Source: Rotaria macrura
Lineage: Eukaryota > Rotifera > Eurotatoria > Philodinida > Philodinidae
Assembly (NCBI GenBank): GCA_900239685.1
Contig: OENT01000050.1
Span: forward strand, 124,001 to 188,000
Length of the DNA stretch: 64,000 nucleotides
Reading direction: 5' to 3'
Shown: piece after piece, positions 13,387-25,679 of the stretch
Numbering within the stretch: the stretch's first letter is position 1
Layout: each line of letters opens with the position of its first letter
Notes under the pieces: generated by a model
Told to the model about the DNA's origin: nothing
The model's database searches: none
What the model saw: the letters and a program-made list of their open reading frames with translations, nothing else
Made by a program: the position numbers and the translations under genes

Positions 13387-16300
13387 TTATATTTGCAAAA
13401 TAGGGTTTGGATCTGGATGAAGTGCAGCAATAATGATTTTGTCAAAGTTTTCTATGAGTGTTAATAAATGTAAACGTGTCATATTTTCAAGTGAAGCAAT
13501 TTCTTCTAGATGGTATGTTCCGTCGAAGTATTTTATGATTCTAGATAGAAGTGAAGAAGAAAATATAAGTAGCTGGTTTTCCACTGATGAAAAGAAGCAA
13601 GAGACAAAATCTACTTTAGAAGATCATTGACATGTTGTTCTTTGGCATTTTCTATGGCTGATGCAAGACATTGTCGATATTCGGGTGATTCATTCGGTAA
13701 AGCTTGAGCAACGTGTGAACTATAATCTTTTGGCTTTTGGTTGCTTGTTCCTGTTATGTTACTAGCCACCGATGTTGGCGGAAATACGTCATCATGACTA
13801 GTACTATTCAAACCGCGCAATGTATCTGTTGATCTCGAATTATGAGTAGATGAATATGATAATGGGTTCGCTGATGGCGGTGATGCTAGAAAAATAAACA
13901 AACAAAATTAAGAAAGAAGATTTTTTACGAGACATAAAGTTACACGGCGTAACCAGAAATTTCACATCTAGTACCAATCAAAAGAAGAGGCTAATTTTTC
14001 AGTAATTTTTGTGTCAACTGAATATCGAGTTTTTATATTAAAGAATAGAAGGAAATTTTTCAACCGAGAATAGTTTCCCAATAGAGCGTAGTTACCAACT
14101 CTATAACTACACTTTACTCAATCAAATGAAATGTTTTTATTCTTAACGCAAATTCTTGGAAACGAAAAAACCATAGTTTCAAAATGTTTTGCTTTGATTT
14201 ACAAGTGTTAGCGTAGAAGTTTGTTTCGTATAATTATGACAAATATTCGTATTGAAATAAAAATATTCGGTCTTGTAGCAAGTGCGCAAAGTTAGCTAAT
14301 ATCTACAGCAGCCAAAATATGATCTGATATGATTGACTCGATAGCAGACATTAGAAGGATATTTTTTCGTTGACTACTATTAGTATATCTAACAAGATTA
14401 TACGAACAACTTGAACCTCATATCGGCAGTCACCACTATTGAATCTAATAGTTTTAACGAAATCCTTTTTCTTTCTTTAATCAGGTCTTTGCTTGTACTA
14501 CAGCTTACGCTACTCCTTCACAAGCAATCTTGTCTGAGATACATCGAATACGAATTTCTGTTAGAGACACCTGTTTTTTCTTATAAAATTGACGTTATTC
14601 AATTGAGTCTTTTAATTTAATTTCAATTCATGTTGTTTCTTTTTCTGACAAACTGATTACTGATTGTTCATGTGATTGGAAATATCCCTTCCGATAAGGG
14701 AGTGTAAAATATCAAAATAACACTAAACACATCTTCTCAGAAGACATTGTTGAGTAGTTCAATCAAGTGAACACACATTTAACTACGATTCTCTATGTAC
14801 ACAAGCTCATAGGTTTGGAAAGACTGGCTCAGTAGTAATAATGCTTGATAAAGAGCACATGTTATAAGTACACATGACACAATTATGCCTTCAAAGTCAA
14901 TAAAACACGGCTTCTGATTAGTGACGATGAAGACAAAGCACTTTGAAAAGGTTTTTCTCATTTTTACGCTTGTGTAAAACCTTTAGAAAAACATAAATTT
15001 TATAATTGGAACACATCAAACTCTACTTAAAGATACATAAATTCGTGTTTTTTTATAACACATTCTGAATGTTTTCAAATAGTAATAATCTCATTTTATT
15101 AGAAAGAAGACAAATTTGAACTCTTAGGATAGTAATCTATTCTTTGAAGTCAAAACCCTCGATGGTTTTCATTGTTCCATAGTTCATCATACGAAATTTT
15201 TGTTCATAGCGCAACTATTATTTGTGTGATAGTTTTTTATTCAATCGTATAGCAGCATCTACGTTGCAGACACAAAGCTTCACACCCAAAGCAAGATTTT
15301 AACAAAACAATAAGAATTCTTTACCCATAGTACATTCGAATACATTCATACTCAATACAATTCCTCGTATTACAATATTTTCACTAGTCAGACAAAAACG
15401 TTCCGTTTTATATGACGAGCCCAAACTTTCTGATGAATACTGGTTACGCCGCTAGAAAAACGAAAACAAAAAGAAACGGAAGTAGTTGTTTTCACTCACG
15501 TATTGTTGCTATTTCAGAGAAAAGTCTCATAAGTGGTGCACGCGATCGTGGTAAACGTGTTCGTTTGTATTCATCTTTAAAATTACTTCGATCATCATTT
15601 TCGATTAGAAGATAATAGTAATAATGAACTTGAGTAATTAAACGATGGCGAAGTAACCATTCAACACATTGAAGACGTTCACGCTTAACGAAAAAATGGT
15701 ACACACAATCAAGATTTATCATCGTTTATTTCATGTATGAAAAATTTTACCAAATCATTTTCATTGTCATTTCGTGATATATGATCATAGAACGTAATTG
15801 CATCGGAATATTCAGCCAATGCTTCTTGTAATGTTGGATAATTACATGTATTTTGAAATGTTTCTTTATACATTTTCGATAAAGATCCATGTCTAGTGAA
15901 AAAAAGAAAAGCAGAATTCATGCGTGCAAATGTTTATTCAAAAAATATACTCTATTTCCTACTTGGAAATATCAGCGTCAGGTGAAATAATATAAATATT
16001 ATCATCATGGATCGGATAGATGATTTTTGCACGACCCCAATAAAGTAAATGGGCTGTAAGACGATAGATCTTAAATGAATGAAAAAAGAAACAGAACTAT
16101 TTCTTTAAACAAGATCAATCATTCAAACAAAAGATGGAAAAGAAAACTAACTTGGGATAATGGTATACCGGTTTCTATTGATAGGCGAGAAAGTGAATAG
16201 GATGAACGAAGATGGCGTACAAGTGTATTTAATGTTGATGAGCTATCCGTTGGTAATGATGAAAGTAAAGCTGATGGATCAATTACTAACAATAAACTAT

Positions 16301-18070
16301 AGTACGGCCTAGAAACATATATAAATTCATGGCATATATAAATACGAATGAATAGATAATCTAATATTAAAAATTTCATAAGTAATTCAATGCAGGATTC
16401 CAGCTTAGGTACTCGTCGGCATATGATCTTCAAATAAACTATTTCTTACATTTAACATGAAGAATATATGGTACTAATAGATTAGATTATAACATCATTC
16501 ATAGGTCACTATCGTCTGAGTCTATTCGTCAATTTTTCTATGTTCCACATGAACCTAATAACTTTCGATCGTCGTCATATTTCGACAGTAAGCATTGCAG
16601 ACAAGTTTAAGTAAATTAAAAAGTTTGATGTCTCTAAAAGTTCTCTTTTTTAATTTTGTACATTCGATTCCATTCAAGATTCCTTTTTTGTGAAACAGAA
16701 ATTTGAACTGATGACCATGTACAAGAATTGCAAGTCTTTCAAGACTTTCTACTGAACGAAGTCATTCTAAAATGCAAGTATCTAAACATGTCATGTTGTG
16801 CCTTTGAAAAATTATAAAACCTCTAGTTTTGACGAGCAGCTGAAGTTAAAAAAATCTTACTTCAGATAGTCTTCAGCATTTGAAAGAACATGAAACACAT
16901 GATCAGTTTCTAATGAACAATTGATAGGTACTGATCGATGTGGTAAACAACAAGAAACATTTAACCAATTATTAATTGTAATATTTATTTCACCAGATAC
17001 TTGTAAACTAAAGAAAATAAATACATGATACATGACTTGAGATTTTTATAAAAGAAAAAAAACTTTTCTATACTCAATGAATATTTGTTTCAATGTTGCA
17101 GCGAGCACACTTTGTTCAACCATGTTTGAATAAATTTTTTCTTTTGTTCGATCTTTCTCTTCTCGTTCTTTTGAGTTATCTTCACTACTTGTTCGGCTTA
17201 CTAAGAAAAGTGAATATATCAATCAACTCTTTTTCCGTTGTATGAATTTCTAAAAACTGCATACATCGATCGTCTACTTCAATATCATGCTGTTGAATGA
17301 CACTTATTAATTTGGCATACTCTTCATTTAAATACGATGTACGTTGTTCTTCGCAACGTATTGCCGTACCAATGCGTTTACTCATTTCTTGATACGATAA
17401 TACAACAGATGCTTTGGCGATTGCCTAAATTATTCATCTATAGATCGTAATTCAAAAGAACAAGTAAAAAATTACTCGAAGTGCAAAAAAAATTGCAAAT
17501 GATTTCAAATTTTCATTCTTCTCCAAACCAAGTGTATGACCAACAAAAATAACATCATCTACTTGAACTTCAACATGATTTCCATAAGAATATGGAGTTG
17601 TTAAGATGGAAAGAGTTGTCTCATCGAAACTAAAATAAATTGAATAATATATATTTCAGTGATGAAATTATTCAATTTTCATACTTTAAGAATGTTCTTC
17701 GAGACGCATCATCATCTTTAACACTAAATTAATTCCTTCATATATTTATTCAATAATCATTTTTAGTTTACCTTGGTGGATCAAAGTCTTTCGCTATCAC
17801 AACTGAATAAGGAGTATAAAAAGTAATTGGTTCATCTATAAAAATTCTATGTTTAGATTTTTTTATGCTTATTAAGACAGATAAGATTCATTACGTATTC
17901 GTTTGTATGTTTTAATTTCTTCATATTTATATAGGAGTTTATTTTTGTCATGAACACTTTCCACGACAAGTAATACAGCAATAAGATCTTTTTCTAATTC
18001 CTTATAAAAAGAAATCAATTCAGTGAAAGCAGAAATGATAAATTAACAAATGACCTACTATATGATCCAT
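13387..18070 (-). CDS. NPRL3: NPRL3, GATOR1 complex subunit
   Basis: Nitrogen permease regulator 3-like protein. With NPRL2 and DEPDC5 it forms GATOR1, the GTPase-activating complex for RagA/B that restrains mTORC1 at the lysosome when amino acids are low. About twelve exons. The tiny first exon (18059-18070, Met-Asp-His-Ile) joins in phase to DLIAVLLVVESVHDKNKLLY (longin-type N-terminus, compare SGSRGNKLLF of vertebrate NPRL3). Then follow VDDVIFVGHTLGLE, FFALR, EMSKRIGTAIRCEEQRTSYL, DPSALLSSLPTDSS, HLLYWGRAKIIYPIHDDNIY, a winged-helix segment with CVEWLLRHRLITQVHYYYYL, a Ser/Thr-rich linker, and the C-terminal IIKYFDGTYHLEEIASLENM and ALHPDPNPI. The block order matches the whole family. A 1.6-kb intron (13888-15498) precedes the linker exon. 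The last junction near 13565-13625 needs a weak donor (see findings). Confidence 0.93.
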
Positions 18071-20257
18071 ACTGATAGTTTTCTTAATTCGTTTTATGTG
18101 GCACTTTTTCTCACATAGAGAGTCGGTGTATAGTCGATAGTGAAAATGTAAACGAGTAAGGAAAATATCAGCTGTTTCAGTTTCAGCTAGACAAAATACA
18201 AAAGAATATAATACAGATCGATATTTACGACCACACGTTCGCAATCATAGCAAGAGGTCGCTATCTATCGAATAAGAATACTGGAAAAATTCTTTGTAGT
18301 GATCGCAATATATATTGTAAGTAGGTAAAGTTATCATGGTTGAACATGATGAACACTTTGAATTGATATATATTTTAAACTGTTATAATAATGATGATGA
18401 TGATGATAGATATATCGATGAATGACTCGAAATGCTACAAACTTATTCTCATAAGTATATCTAGCGAGAATGAGAGAAGTTTAAGACATCAAAGCAATCT
18501 CATTTTCTGTTCATCTCTATTATGAATCGTCACACAATTATATACTCTTTTAATATTTTCCATGTTCAAAGATCTTTTAATGATGAAACGTAAATACGCG
18601 AGTAGATGAAATTTATCATTTAACGTTAACCAAAATTACATAATGATAGACACTTCAATGGACGGCTTATTGCGTTCGTTTATACATTTGTCAAAGTTAA
18701 GGAACATATCCCGTATAGTACTGCTAGGCTTGATAAATTTACAACGAATGAAAACAACTTACCGAAATTCTATGGAAAAAGAGACGATTGTTAAGAGAGT
18801 AGGTTACAATCATGAGCTCAAAAACAGTTTATTTAACGATGTGATATCAATAATAAGGGCTTCTCCTTCTTAACTTGCAGTAACAGAGATCATCTTAAAT
18901 TCTTATCAATGATTCATGATCATTTAAAGTATGCACATGCTTTATCTGTGCTCTTTTTTCCTGAAATCAACAACAGAATTCGATGCTGTTATGAATACAA
19001 ACTTTTCTGACATTCTGACGCAATGTAAATATATCAATACAAATTCATTGTGTCACTCATAGTTGGTAACAGTTTGCATTTGAACTATTTCTTGATAATA
19101 TGATGTGGCTGTTTGAAGAATTTCGGAAAAGATAGTCTTGGCCTTGGCGCAAAACAACTATGTGAATTTGTTACTGAGATATTAGTGACTGACGAAAGAT
19201 CAAGTCATGAGAAAGGCATCCATTATACAATAGATGAACATAGCTCTATTGTCAGCAGCCTCTACACCACCATATCAGTATCTACACATCATGAGTACTC
19301 GACAAAAACGGCTATGTATCATAAATACATCTAGCGATAAAGCGTATTCAGATACTAGATCTTTTCATATCAGAATCAGTGATACCAAGGCTAAGCGTAA
19401 TAACAAATAAAAAGTAAATTTTGTTGATTCTGTTTTGTGAGAATCTGTGCGTACGAGGAAGTATGAATATCATTGCCGCTAAAAGTACCAACCCAACCAT
19501 ATTTGCTCACCGAATTACATCGAGACTGCTTGCTTTTATCAGTATTAAATAGATATGGCATCAGAAGAGAAAATAAAAGTAAGTCAGTAAACTACTAAGC
19601 CATTTATTTTTTGGCCATTTAAGACATTTATCAAAATCGAGTAGTCAATCATCGATTCCGTGAACAATGTTGAATAGCTAGTTATTAATAAGTTAAATAA
19701 AATCGATTCGATTTCTAAAGACTTCTCTTCATTAATTATCAAAAAAATGCATTTTACTGATTGTTAATGGATTTGATAATCAATTTAGAGACGTTGTCGG
19801 ATAAAAAGAAAGTCCATTATCATCATGTTCTTAGTTTTAGATTGAAATGCTGATCAGTAGAGTTACATCAATATTCCATAGTTGGTTTTTGCAATCTTGA
19901 TTTTTCATTATACTTCCATGCAATGTCTTTCTTTCTGATCAAATAATCTGATTTTATTTAGCTACAGTGTTATTGACATTTACATAAGCCTTTCGTTTTC
20001 TTTATTGGTTCCCAAAACAATAATCATATGACAAAGACGCACAATAAATTCGTTTTTCTTTTAAAAAATCGTTGTGCATTTAGACATATATATGTTTACA
20101 GGAAGGAATCGCATGAAGATAAAAATTTTTAGATTCGATTGGAAATGAAGAAAAGATCGAACAAGACATAGACAACAAACAAATAAAGTAAATACGTATA
20201 GGATAGAAGAGATAGTTAATGTGATAGGTGCCTGGGCATTGTTATTGAATTGTAATT
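18071..20257. other. intergenic between NPRL3 and Lifeguard genes
   Basis: About 2.2 kb with no recognised gene. A trinucleotide run of ATG/GAT units lies at 18391-18408. Short open frames at 18643-18873 and 19113-19334 (+) have no motif. The left part should include the NPRL3 promoter. Confidence 0.4.
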
Positions 20258-23200
20258 TTATTCGCGATTTCCGAATAAAGCAAGAATATATAAAAATATG
20301 TAAACAATATCGATGTAGAGCATAAGCGAAGCAAAAATATGATCTTCAGCACTAATTTCATGTCGTTTACCACCCATAATTAATTGTGTATCAACAGCCA
20401 AGAACTAATAGAAGAAAACTATTTCTATTACTTTCTTAAAATCACGAAAACTTACGATAGAAAAAGCCACCGCTCCAAGACCAGCATAGATTGTGTACAA
20501 TATCTGAAATAATATAAAAGTTTTTTCGTTTTCAATTTTCATTAATTCCCATGAACTTACTTTGGAATAAGTAAAGATACAAACGATTCCGAAAGCGAAT
20601 AGTGCCAATGAGATAACAAAGATAACACCCATGCATGATGTAAAATCATATTTCGTTTGAAATGAAAACAGTGTGACACCGAGACAAACGAATGCTGTTA
20701 TGCCAACTGCTATGAAGACCGATTCAATTTTGTAATATGCTGAGATCATGCCCATCTGAAATTTTTACGAAAGCAGAAAACATAAATGAATACATAACGT
20801 TTAAAATCGAATCATACCATATAACCCATTGATAGTGTCTAGAAAAGAAAAAATATTTTCTTAGTTCCCTAAAAACATTTAGTTATGTTATATTTTTATT
20901 TTACCAAAACACCGAGTAAGATGATATTGAGTGGAAATTTTCGTGCTGCAGTTTTTGAACAAACCAATACAAGGTAAGTAACCAAAAAGACAACATATGA
21001 TGTGAAATAAAGCCATTGCCCATCGGGACTTCGCACGTAGTTACGAATCGATGGTCTAGAAATGAACGATCATGTTTATTATTAGTTTTTCAAAGTTGTT
21101 AATTTTCGAAAAACAAACTAGAGCAACATACGTAAAATGAAATAATGCAATAAGACCAAATGTAATCGACAATTGAATCATAAGGATTGCATAAACCTAT
21201 TGAATTATGAAATGAAATCTTCACTATTCCATGTTTCCGTCATTACAGACCTTTCGAATAAACACACGACGAACTTCTTTACTCTCGAGACCAGAGAAAT
21301 CTCCCCATTGACCTTCCGTATGCTGATCGTCTGTATCAAAATAAGAAAGCAAAGTTCGATTAGAATTTTGAAAAAAAAACACAGCAATTCGCATTTAAAA
21401 AGATTAGCAGAGAGTTTGTCCAATCTTTAAAAAAGAACAATTAGTTGAGAATATAATAGGAGGGCATAGTTACAGAGTAGCTTTTCAAACAATACATTAC
21501 GTTTTATATTAGTAATTCGAATTTCGAGTTTCGAATATCATTTTAGCGACTTTATCAAAAAATTCTAATTTTTGTGTAAATGAAACAGATTTCATCTTCT
21601 TCTATTCCAGATGGAAACATTTAGATGTATCTTTCAAAGAAAGACTAAGCTAAATTTTGTGTTTTAAGTTTTTCCCTATGGAGAGGAACAAGATAAAACT
21701 CGTTTATTGAGTAATTGATGGTCAATAAGTAAGAAAGATAAATATCGGTAATGATTCATTTTTACGATGAAATTTAGGTATATATCATAAAAGCAAATAT
21801 GGAAAAGTACGATATTATCCAGTGTGTTAGTGACTAACACCTAATCTATCCATTTCATATTGACTTGGTTCTATTTGATGACTGTTGTGCTTTCGAAAGT
21901 AGGTATTTAGTCTTGCTAATCATCGCTTAACTGTAAGAAATCCTGAGTTGATCTATGTTTGCCATCTATGACCTTGTCGACTAATTCTCTGGTTTCTGCA
22001 AGATCAGCTATGAATTCTATCAATATCAAGTTTGTTGGAATGAGAACTCAAATAGTAATCTGAATTTTAAAAAACAGACGTTTCAGTTTAAGTCGCCAAG
22101 TCTCTGCGGCATTTTGATGTCTTCATCTTCTAATGCATATTTGTATTAATTCAAGATCAAATTCTATGAAGTTCTCGAATATCCTTGGTGACTGCCTGAT
22201 AAAAAAAACTTTCATTATCGGCTGTTATTATTTATGAGACTAAATAATTGGATAGATATCGAGCTGTATTCGTTTCTGCGTACAAGAAAAAGACAGAAGA
22301 CAATCGGTAACGACCCTTCCATTATTTTCTACTGTCTTAGTCATATGTAATTGAAGCATTCTCTGCACATGTCTCATTGATATATTACAACAGTCGAAAT
22401 GATCGTTTCTTCTTATCATTGAAGTATTCGAAATTCATCATGATTGCTTACTTGTTGAGGCAGCATTTAGTAAAATTTAAAATAAAGATACAGCAAGTTA
22501 GATCATTAGTTGATAGAATGATTTAATCGAGAAAAAAGTAGGCTGTACAATGATTGATTTAGAACACCAGCAACACTGACAGAATGACTATGTCGAACAA
22601 GTGTTCGGAACGAGTGGGATAAACTGTCCTTTCATTGAAATAATGATTGCTACCATCACTAGTTGTTATTTCAGATGATGTGAGTGATGATGCAATGTAG
22701 TTACTCACGTGCTGGTAACAATGTAAAACGGAAGCTTATTTTAAAATAATAGAACAAAAACGTAAGCCTATCCCGTATCATGGTCACTGCTGTACAAAGA
22801 CATAAGATCAGATCCAACTTCTAATGTATTAGAAAAAAGAACGTTGATCTATTCAGCTTCAGCTCATGCAATAGTTAGAAAGGTACATGTCAAACGTGTT
22901 TAAATTTATTAATCGAGACGAATCCCTACCCTGAGGTGTAGATATAAGTTTCGTTCTTTCTTCATAATTAGTGTTGGTACCTGACATGATTTGCTCTCTA
23001 AATTTTTCTATATATCTACAATGCAACTGCACATGTCTTAAGAATTAAAAGGTATGTTTGCAACATAGCAGCATTAGTTTTGGAGAATTCGAAATAAAAC
23101 AAGCAAACATAATTAAAAATTATCCTATAATCACAGAGGAATATCTAAAATTCTATGGAAAAAAACTTACTATCTGAAGACTCTGCTGAGTGTCTAGAAT

Positions 23201-23503
23201 CTGTTAATAGCTTTGAAAAAAATGTCAATTGTTAAAAAAGGACTAACCTTTTGGAAACATCGGACGCGGCATCATAGGGGGCGGTTGAAACGGCATGTCA
23301 CTATGACCATAACCACTCCCTACAAGAATAATTAAACACAACATGATAGTTATACAATCGAAAGCAGTACCTGGTTGAGGTGGATATCCAGTCGGTTGTT
23401 GAGGTGGATATGGAGAAAATCCACCTTGCTGCTGAGGTGGATAAGGTTGGTATCCTTCCTGTGATGGATAACCTGAATTATATGTATTTCGATCTTGATT
23501 CAT
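20258..23503 (-). CDS. Lifeguard (TMBIM/Bax inhibitor-1 family) protein
   Basis: Multi-pass membrane protein of the Lifeguard branch of TMBIM, which modulates apoptosis and ER/Golgi calcium leak. The cytosolic N-terminus is rich in Pro, Gln, Tyr and Gly (PYPPQQQGGFSPYPPQQ, GYPPQPG), as in GRINA/LFG1. It is followed by DDQHTEGQWGDFSGLESKEV, VRRVFIRK and about seven hydrophobic helices: AILMIQLSITFGLIALFHF, QWLYFTSYVVFLVTYLVLV, FPLNIILLGVL, then blocks from MGMISAYYKIES through GVIFVISLALFAFGIV, LYTIYAGLGAVAFSI, and the family signature FLAVDTQLIMGGKRHEIS with EDHIFASLMLYIDIVYIFLY. It ends LALFGNRE, then TAA at 20258-20260. The start at 23501-23503 is the first Met of the Pro-rich exon. A 1.9-kb intron (about 21330-23246) separates the Pro-rich exons from the membrane part and joins in phase. 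The exact paralogue (GRINA, FAIM2 or TMBIM1 type) cannot be fixed by eye. Confidence 0.92.
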
Positions 23504-25679
23504 CGTAGTAGCTGAAAATAAAAAGGATGTCTTTTATTGGATAAATCGAAGAAAACTATTGTGAAACTTACGAAACTCTCGAGTAAGGAAAGTCACACGG
23601 AAATGATGTTGTAAACAGTAGATTGCAAATAAATAAATAATGAGTAATTGAAGCACTTATTCTCATTTTCTCCCTTCCTTTCGATGAAATCTAAAAGCTG
23701 ATTGGTGTGAATTAGGCACAGTGCTGATGGATGGAAGGTGAGGGCGCTGTGACTTAATTAAGATAGAGCAGACATTTTTTGATTGAACCGAAACTTCATA
23801 AAAAACCGTTTCTAAATTAACTTAAATCGTCTATATCAATCTAATCATTTATTTTCAGCTTGGTTTCCGACTCAAGCAGCCCTTGTGTGTTGTAAAGATG
23901 ACGCTGTTTCATGATATCAACTAATCGGATAAAAATAAAGAGTGAATTAGAAGAAAATATGATGTAATCAATTTTTAAACTAAGCTTAGTTATTCTGCAT
24001 AATTAGCTTCTTTTAATTTAGTTGGTTTTAAAATGAGCTAAAGAATATGTATAAATAAATTCTTTTGTTGCATGAGAGTCGATATAACTCATTAATATGA
24101 CAATATGAATATCCATGAAAAAGGAAGAAAGGAATACGTATACATATAATTACATAATCTTAAATAAGTAATGATTCTCAAAATGACTGGAAAGTGCCAA
24201 AATGAAGAATCTGCAACACGATTTAATTATGAATCTAGATCGAACAGTAAGGTCTGTAAGATGGCTAGAATGCTGTGCTATATAAATAGGGACAACATAC
24301 GACCGTAAAGTTGTCATTTTATCAATTTTTCCTGACAAAAAACAGTCCGTTAGCGTATCCCTTCTCAATCGACCTGTGAATACTTACCATGTTTTTGTTC
24401 ACCGAAACTACAGTAAACGAGTGATCATGAATCAACATTTAAAAAAGTAATGGTGAAATCAATTTGTTGCAAGTTTTAACTTTATTTTGTAGATCTATAT
24501 TCGTATTCTGAAAAGTGATGGCGTTCTATTTTTAAAATATATAAATGCGATAAAATAACAATAAAGAGTTTGTTAGAGGATTATATGCAAGCTCATTTTT
24601 TTATCAATCTATCTCAGACTAAGTACACAACTAAGATTTCTTTTATCATTATCCTATCATCTTCTTTGTGCATGAATAATGAAGTGTTCTAAGTTTGACT
24701 CATTCATTCGCTATTTTCGACAACAAATTCAATGCTCACTTAAAATACTTTATGAATCCACACAAATGTATAGATGAATCAGGGCAGTGGAACTATCTAC
24801 AATAGATAAGGGTTTGTGCTATCAATAGAGGAAAACAATCACGAAAAGTGTACGAGTCTAATGAATATCCAAAGTGGCGTGTGACTTCAGGTATGTGTAT
24901 TGTTCTAATTATATTTATTTAACAATTCGTGTAAGTTATTGAACAGTTGCAAGTTTTGAACTAAGGATCCGACTAATATGAGCTGTTTTGATAAAAAATA
25001 TACACTCGTCGATATTAAAATATTTTCCACATATCTTGATTGACTGTCAAGCGAATTGAAAGACATCATTTTCAAACGATAGTAACCTGAAACTGTCCTG
25101 ATGCGTTTCGATGAACTCTGGCAAAGAGTAACAATGATCTCTCGAGATTTGAAAAAGAATCCCTCCAAAGTGTAGTCCATACATAACTTTTCTTACTGGA
25201 TAACTGGAGAGAGCAGAGATTCAAACACTGTTCTTCAATACTGTAATAAAAGAAACTTCGTTTTCATTTTTTCTCGTCAACATGTCTCTGATATCCTTTA
25301 TGTTTGAAACTTAAAGTACATGTAAAGATCTTCAACGAAGTTGGATCATCAAGTATCAAAGTTTCGCGAGAGACAGTTTCTTTAAAGTATCAAAAATGCA
25401 ATCTAAAACAATATGTAAAATACTCGTTTGCCACTATGAACAACAGATGAAACCAGGAGTTAAAAGGATTTCACTTCTTCATATGAATAAGAGTTGAAAA
25501 ATAAACAAGTTTCAATAACACTGAGAAAACTACGATAATGACCCTCAACATATGCACTCCAAAACCAATTTTCTTGATGATAATGTCAGAGTCTCAGTTT
25601 TAGCAGTAGAAAACAAGCTATTACTGAAGTCAGCTGCATAAACATTGATGTAGAACTAATTAAGCTAAGCTACATCTCC
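23504..25679. other. intergenic, AT-rich
   Basis: Upstream of the Lifeguard gene. I see no conserved reading frame, RNA gene or repeat with clear ends. Confidence 0.4.

Noticed and set aside
18391..18408. ATG/GAT trinucleotide run as a possible functional repeat
   Set aside because: Only six units; an ordinary microsatellite.
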